The notes under the pieces: model-generated | Seen by the model: only the letters and a program-made list of their open reading frames with translations | Told to the model about the DNA's origin: nothing | Databases searched by the model: none | Source: Bifidobacterium breve | GTDB taxonomy: Bacteria > Actinomycetota > Acidimicrobiia > Acidimicrobiales > Ilumatobacteraceae | Assembly (NCBI GenBank): GCA_945896935.1 | Contig: CAMDER010000083.1 | Coordinates: forward strand, 1-7,506 | Direction of reading: 5' to 3' | Length of the DNA: 7,506 nucleotides | Translations under genes and position numbers: made by a program | Shown here: positions 3,951-7,506 of the stretch, piece after piece | How positions within the stretch are numbered: position 1 is the first letter of the stretch | Layout: every line of letters starts with the position of its first letter

Positions 3951-6026
3951 TTGAATGGGATCCGCGTGGATCATCGTTTACTTAACCGAGAACTGAGTTG
4001 GCTTGATTTCAACGAGCGCGTTTTGCGTCTCGCAACCGAGCCTGGTATTCCGCTCCTTGAGCGTTTGAAGTTCTGCGCCATTTTCTCGTCCAACCTTGAT
4101 GAGTTTTTCCAGGTTCGCGTTGCCGCAATGAAAGACCAAGAAGCAGCGGGCATCACTGCTCGTCTTCCCGATGGTTTGACGCCGGCTCTACAACTTTCGA
4201 AAGTGTTAGCGCGAGTACAAGAACTTTCACAACGGCAACAGCGACTCTTGAATGATGTGTTGCTGCCGCAGTTGAAGCGCGAAGGCGTTGAACTGTGTAC
4301 GTGGACCGATCTCACTGCAGAAGAAATTGCGTACCTTGACGACTTTTATCAACGGCGAATCTTCCCAGTTCTCACACCGCTTGCCGTCGACCCCGCACAT
4401 CCTTTCCCCTATGTGTCAAACCTTGCGTTAAGTGTCGCCACAATTGTGCGTGATCCCTCAACCGATGAAGAACGATTCGCTCGCGTCAAGGTCCCCACGC
4501 TTTTCCCCAGGCTTTTAGCGCTACCCGGTGGTCTGCGGTTCGTGCCCGTTGAACAAGTGATTATTCAAAATCTTGAATCGCTTTTCCCCGGAATGAAAGT
4601 TGCGCATTCAACGACGTTCCGCGTTACTCGTAATGCCGACCTCTCGCTTGAAGACGAAGACGCCGACGATTTGTTGCAGGCCGTTGAACTCGAATTGCGT
4701 CGTCGTCGATTTGGTCGGGCTGTACGACTTGAAATTGATCACAATGTTTCACCCGAAATGTTGTCGCTTTTGATTGAAGAACATGACCTGACCGAAGTTG
4801 ATGTAGTCCCAGTAAACGGTCTCGTCGATGTCACTTGTTTGTGGCAAATGCATGCTGTCGATCGCCCCGATCTGAAAGATGATCAGTGGCAGCCAGTGAC
4901 AGCAGGTCGTTTAGCTGCTGCAGAAGAACTGGACCGCTCAATCTTTGCTGTTGTGCGTGAACGCGCGCTGCTACTTCATCACCCGTACGAAAGCTTCGCC
5001 AGTTCAGTTGAAGAATTCTTGTCGCAAGCAGCCGACGATCCGCGGGTGCAAAGTATCAAGATGACCTTGTATCGCACGAGCGGCGATAGCCCCATTGCGC
5101 GTCACCTCATTCGGGCCGCCGAACGTGGCGTACAAGTTGCAGTACTTGTTGAATTAAAGGCTCGTTTCGATGAAGCCACCAATGTGACGTGGGCGAAAGC
5201 CTTTGAACGTGCCGGAGTACACGTTGTGTACGGCGTCGTCGGATTAAAGACCCATGCCAAGTGTGTTTTGGTAGTGCGCGAAGACAGCGATGGCTTGCGG
5301 CGCTATGTGCACCTCGGCACTGGCAATTACAACTCCCGTACTGCCCGCATGTACGAAGACCTCGGGTACATCACGAGCGAACCCGACATCACGACTGACG
5401 CAGCACAATTGTTTAATCACCTCACTGGTTACAGTCGCGATGTTGAATACAAGCGACTTCTCGTTGCCCCGGATTATTTGCGTAGCGGTCTGATTGATCT
5501 CATTCGTGGCGAAGGCGCATTGGGCGACAAGGGGCATATCACGATCAAGGTCAACTCGCTGGCCGATGCCGAAATGGCCGAAGAGTTGTACGCCGCGAGC
5601 CAACAAGGGGCCAAGGTCGATCTCATCATTCGTGGCTTGTGTTGTTTGCGGGCTGGGGTGCCCGGTTTAAGCGAGAACATCCGAGTGCGTTCAGTATTAG
5701 GTCGTTATCTCGAACATTCGCGAGTGTTCCGTTTTGCCAACGGCCAAGGCGCAGGGGTGCCGTTACACCTCATTGGCTCGGCCGACCTCATGGGCCGCAA
5801 TTTAGATAAGCGTGTAGAAGTGTTAACCCCGTTGACACATCCCAAACACCAAGACTGGCTGAACAAAACGTTCGAAACTTTGCTCTCCGAGACCGCCGCG
5901 GCGTATGAATTGTTACCCGATGATTCGTGGACACGCGTCGGACCAGCACTTTTCGAACCCCACCCGCAACGAATCTTGTATGAATGGGCGTCTCACCAGC
6001 AAACTCGCCGGATTAGCCGGGAGTAG
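3951..6026 (+). CDS. ppk1: Polyphosphate kinase 1 (PPK1)
   Basis: A 691-residue full-length PPK1 (E. coli enzyme 688). It reversibly moves the gamma phosphate of ATP onto inorganic polyphosphate through a phosphohistidine. The N domain shows 'LNRELSWLDFNERVL' (11-25) and 'FSSNLDEFFQVRV' (45-57), with N48 in the nucleotide-contacting segment. The two phospholipase-D-like C domains carry R375 ('LYRTSGDS'), R405 ('KARFDE'), the phosphorylated H435 ('GLKTHAKCVL') and H589 ('YLEHSRVF'). 'HLGTGNYNSRTARMYEDLGY' and 'SADLMGRNLDKRVEVLTPL' are family blocks. All key residues are intact. There is no ATG: TTG 3951 is the first start after an in-frame TGA at 3945, and GTG 3966, with a weak GGGA 5 nt upstream, would give 'MDHRLLNRELSWL'. 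I list the longer form but the GTG is about as likely. It sits between the small gene and pstS, consistent with a phosphate-storage role. Confidence 0.95.
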   Translation: MNGIRVDHRLLNRELSWLDFNERVLRLATEPGIPLLERLKFCAIFSSNLDEFFQVRVAAMKDQEAAGITARLPDGLTPALQLSKVLARVQELSQRQQRLLNDVLLPQLKREGVELCTWTDLTAEEIAYLDDFYQRRIFPVLTPLAVDPAHPFPYVSNLALSVATIVRDPSTDEERFARVKVPTLFPRLLALPGGLRFVPVEQVIIQNLESLFPGMKVAHSTTFRVTRNADLSLEDEDADDLLQAVELELRRRRFGRAVRLEIDHNVSPEMLSLLIEEHDLTEVDVVPVNGLVDVTCLWQMHAVDRPDLKDDQWQPVTAGRLAAAEELDRSIFAVVRERALLLHHPYESFASSVEEFLSQAADDPRVQSIKMTLYRTSGDSPIARHLIRAAERGVQVAVLVELKARFDEATNVTWAKAFERAGVHVVYGVVGLKTHAKCVLVVREDSDGLRRYVHLGTGNYNSRTARMYEDLGYITSEPDITTDAAQLFNHLTGYSRDVEYKRLLVAPDYLRSGLIDLIRGEGALGDKGHITIKVNSLADAEMAEELYAASQQGAKVDLIIRGLCCLRAGVPGLSENIRVRSVLGRYLEHSRVFRFANGQGAGVPLHLIGSADLMGRNLDKRVEVLTPLTHPKHQDWLNKTFETLLSETAAAYELLPDDSWTRVGPALFEPHPQRILYEWASHQQTRRISRE

Positions 6027-6040
6027 CCTCGCCCCAAGAT

Positions 6041-6072
6041 GTTCCTGTGAGTTAATCTCTCGTTCATCTAAA
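6041..6072 (+). promoter_or_regulatory. Probable PHO box upstream of pstS (direct repeats for PhoP)
   Basis: Three tandem units begin with GTT: GTTCCTG (6041), GTTAATC (6051) and GTTCATC (6062). The last two are exactly 11 bp apart. They resemble the actinobacterial PHO box, direct 11-bp repeats with a GTTCACC core, which binds the response regulator PhoP under phosphate limitation. A possible -10 box is TAAGGT (6100-6105), with TAAACG (6080-6085) as a poorer option closer to the repeats. The position, 89 bp before the pstS start, is appropriate for activation. No terminator is seen between ppk1 and these repeats, so read-through from ppk1 may also feed pstS. Confidence 0.6.
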
Positions 6073-6160
6073 CAACAGGTAAACGACAGATGACATTTCT
6101 AAGGTTCGTTGCGCACGCCAGTTGAAATCGTGTGCCACCAACCCAAGGAGACATATACCA

Positions 6161-7192
6161 ATGAAACTCAAGCAGTGGTCGCTACTCGCCGCCCTGACCG
6201 TCACTCTTCCACTCGCCGCATGCGGTGGAGACGACGGCGCTTCATCAACCTCGGATGCCCCGGTTACATCGGAAGCTCCCTCAACTAGTGACGGTGGCAG
6301 CGTTTTCGTGACCGGATCATCAACCGTTGAGCCCATTTCCATCAAGGTCGGCGAATTGGCCGGAACCGAAGAAGGCGGAAACCTCAAGGTGACCGTTGAA
6401 GGCCCCGGAACCGGCGACGGTTTCAAGAAGTTCTGTGCTGGCGATGGCGACATCACTGGTGCCTCGCGAGCCATCAAAGAAGAAGAAGCCACTTTGTGTG
6501 CCGACGCTGGAATTGAATACATCGAACTCGCAGTGGCCATTGACGGTTTGACCGTAGCCACCAGCCCGGCCAACACCGCCGTTGAATGTCTTGACAAAGG
6601 AGCTTTGTATGCCCTCATCGGACCCGAGTCCGAAGGATTCTCGAGCTGGGCTGACGCTAACGCAATTGCTGGCGAATTGGGATCGGCATATGCAACTTTG
6701 CCCGACGCCCCGTTGAGCATCTATGGACCTGGTGAAGAGAGTGGAACATACGACTCGTTCGTCGAGTTTGCTTTCAAGTCAATTTCTGAAGACCGCGGTA
6801 CCGACATGGTGACCCGTGCCGACTACACCGCTAGCCCCAATGACAACGTCATTGTGGACGGCATCGAAAGCGCTGACACCTCACTTGGTTGGGTTGGCTA
6901 CGCCTACTACAAGGCCGAAGAGGCTCGTATGAAGGCCATCGCCATCGCCGACAAAGAAGGCGCTTGCGTCCTGCCGACCGATGAAACCATCGCTGACGGT
7001 TCGTACCCCTTCTCCCGCACGCTGTACATCTACGTGAACAAGGCCAAGGCTGTTGAAAACCCAGCCATTGCCGCTTACGTCGATCTGTACTTGTCGGCCC
7101 AGGGTGGCGAGCAGGTCAGTGCTGCTGGCTATGTTCAGCTTGACTCGGCGAAGCAGCAGTTGTCCGCCGACGCATGGACTGCGCGAGGCTAA
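6161..7192 (+). CDS. pstS: Phosphate ABC transporter substrate-binding lipoprotein PstS
   Basis: A 343-residue lipoprotein. The signal peptide (1-20, 'MKLKQWSLLAALTVTLPLAA') ends in a lipobox with Cys21 as the lipidated residue, and a Ser/Thr/Asp-rich linker follows (about 25-45). The phosphate-binding loops are visible: 'VTGSSTVEPIS' (50-60), 'GPGTGDGFKKFC' (81-92), 'GDITGASR' (96-103) and 'GEESGTYDSF' (191-200). 'YPFSRTLYIYV' (282-292) is a conserved C-lobe block. It captures phosphate outside the membrane and hands it to PstCAB. ATG 6161 has AAGGAG (6145-6150) 10 nt upstream and gives a proper signal peptide; the TTG at 6122 would add 13 residues ahead of it and is rejected. Cysteines at 92, 113, 143 and 269 could form disulfides. 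pstC follows after 6 bp, and the PHO-box-like repeats upstream suggest phosphate-starvation induction. Confidence 0.95.
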   Translation: MKLKQWSLLAALTVTLPLAACGGDDGASSTSDAPVTSEAPSTSDGGSVFVTGSSTVEPISIKVGELAGTEEGGNLKVTVEGPGTGDGFKKFCAGDGDITGASRAIKEEEATLCADAGIEYIELAVAIDGLTVATSPANTAVECLDKGALYALIGPESEGFSSWADANAIAGELGSAYATLPDAPLSIYGPGEESGTYDSFVEFAFKSISEDRGTDMVTRADYTASPNDNVIVDGIESADTSLGWVGYAYYKAEEARMKAIAIADKEGACVLPTDETIADGSYPFSRTLYIYVNKAKAVENPAIAAYVDLYLSAQGGEQVSAAGYVQLDSAKQQLSADAWTARG

Positions 7193-7198
7193 CGAGTA

Positions 7199-7506
7199 AT
7201 GAATGGGTTGCTGGCTGTCGCGGATCTTCGAGGAGATCCGCGACGCCGCGCTCATGATCGGCGCATGCGTCGGTTGTTAGGTGGCTCAGCGCTTGTCACC
7301 ATTGTCATCAGTGCGCTGATTTTGTTTGTCTTAGCCCGAGGGACTCTTGATTTCTTGCGTTCCATTGGCTGGGACTTCAGCATTTTACGCGACTTGAATA
7401 AAGCCCCAGGCTGGTTCCCTCGTCGCGAACGTTTTGACTTACTCACAATTTTTACCGGGAGTGTCATCATGGGAATGATTGCGATGTTGGTCGCAGTTCC
7501 TCTTGG
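7199..7506 (+). CDS. pstC: Phosphate ABC transporter permease PstC (N-terminal part, cut by right window edge)
   Basis: The first 102 codons of a membrane permease that continues past the window. A basic N-terminal stretch ('DLRGDPRRRAHDRRMRRLLG') is followed by a transmembrane helix ('ALVTIVISALILFVLA', about 31-46). Next come 'FLRSIGWDFS' and 'GWFPRRERFDLLTIFTGSVI', then the start of a second helix ('MGMIAMLVAVPLG'). 'LLTIFTGSVI...VAVPLG' is typical of the PstC/PstA permease entry into the first core helix. It lies 6 bp after pstS on the same strand, as in canonical pstSCAB operons. ATG 7199 has no good ribosome binding site, so translation may be coupled to pstS. ATG 7265 is an in-frame alternative that would leave a hairpin at 7217-7244 outside the gene. 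The basic LRGxPRRR stretch makes me favour the longer form. Confidence 0.88.
   Translation, partial: MNGLLAVADLRGDPRRRAHDRRMRRLLGGSALVTIVISALILFVLARGTLDFLRSIGWDFSILRDLNKAPGWFPRRERFDLLTIFTGSVIMGMIAMLVAVPL
7217..7244 (+). other. 11-bp perfect hairpin just after pstS, inside the first codons of pstC
   Basis: GTCGCGGATCT (7217-7227) pairs perfectly with AGATCCGCGAC (7234-7244) around a TCGAGG loop. It starts 25 nt after the pstS stop. No T-run follows, so it is not a standard intrinsic terminator. A stem here could protect the 3' end of a processed pstS mRNA or slow entry into pstC, making more binding protein than permease. This is a hypothesis based on position only. Confidence 0.5.

Noticed and set aside
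6064..6720. 218-codon open frame on the minus strand opposite pstS
   Set aside because: It lies antisense to a clear pstS gene, its protein is a low-complexity Ser/Pro/Ala sequence, and no family motif is seen. It is a shadow of plus-strand codon usage.
1..7506. Mobile elements, CRISPR arrays, tRNA or rRNA genes
   Set aside because: No transposase or integrase motifs, no regularly spaced repeats and no cloverleaf-like sequence were found on reading both strands.

Overview
The window looks like chromosomal DNA of a moderate-GC Actinomycetota bacterium. I would guess an acidimicrobial lineage such as the freshwater or marine Ilumatobacter relatives, but that rank is inference. The evidence is two WhiB-family iron-sulfur regulator genes (essentially confined to Actinomycetota and their phages), actinobacterial-style TatA, PstS and PPK1 proteins, and several genes whose start codon lies exactly 6 nt after a TANNNT -10 box. 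That spacing is the leaderless-transcript layout common in this phylum. No insertion sequences, phage genes, CRISPR arrays, tRNAs or rRNAs were seen.

Layout. Positions 1-131 (minus) hold the N-terminus of a DeoD-type purine nucleoside phosphorylase that runs off the left edge. It diverges across a 35-bp gap from a gene pair on the plus strand: a non-haem Fe(II)/2-oxoglutarate oxygenase (167-973) and a homologue of formaldehyde-activating enzyme, Fae (966-1502), which overlap by 8 bp. A WhiB gene resembling Streptomyces WhiB / mycobacterial WhiB2 follows (1697-1978). It converges on a stand-alone glutamate formimidoyltransferase-like gene (1987-2820, minus). A leaderless tatA (2877-3044, plus) diverges from that gene and converges, across two hairpins, on a second WhiB-like gene (3098-3349, minus). 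A structured 294-bp gap leads to a small unrecognised gene (3644-3910), the polyphosphate kinase ppk1 (3951-6026), and then pstS (6161-7192) and the start of pstC (7199 onward), which runs off the right edge.

How the genes fit together. The right half is a phosphate block: PstS and PstC import phosphate and PPK1 stores it as polyphosphate. GTT-start direct repeats upstream of pstS look like an actinobacterial PHO box, so the pst genes are probably induced by PhoP/PhoR-type phosphate starvation signalling. The left half is the more unusual part. Fae-type proteins condense formaldehyde with tetrahydromethanopterin, a cofactor not expected in most Actinomycetota. Here one is translationally coupled to an oxygenase that could release formaldehyde by oxidative demethylation. 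That link is a hypothesis drawn from context and is the best candidate for an undescribed function in the window.
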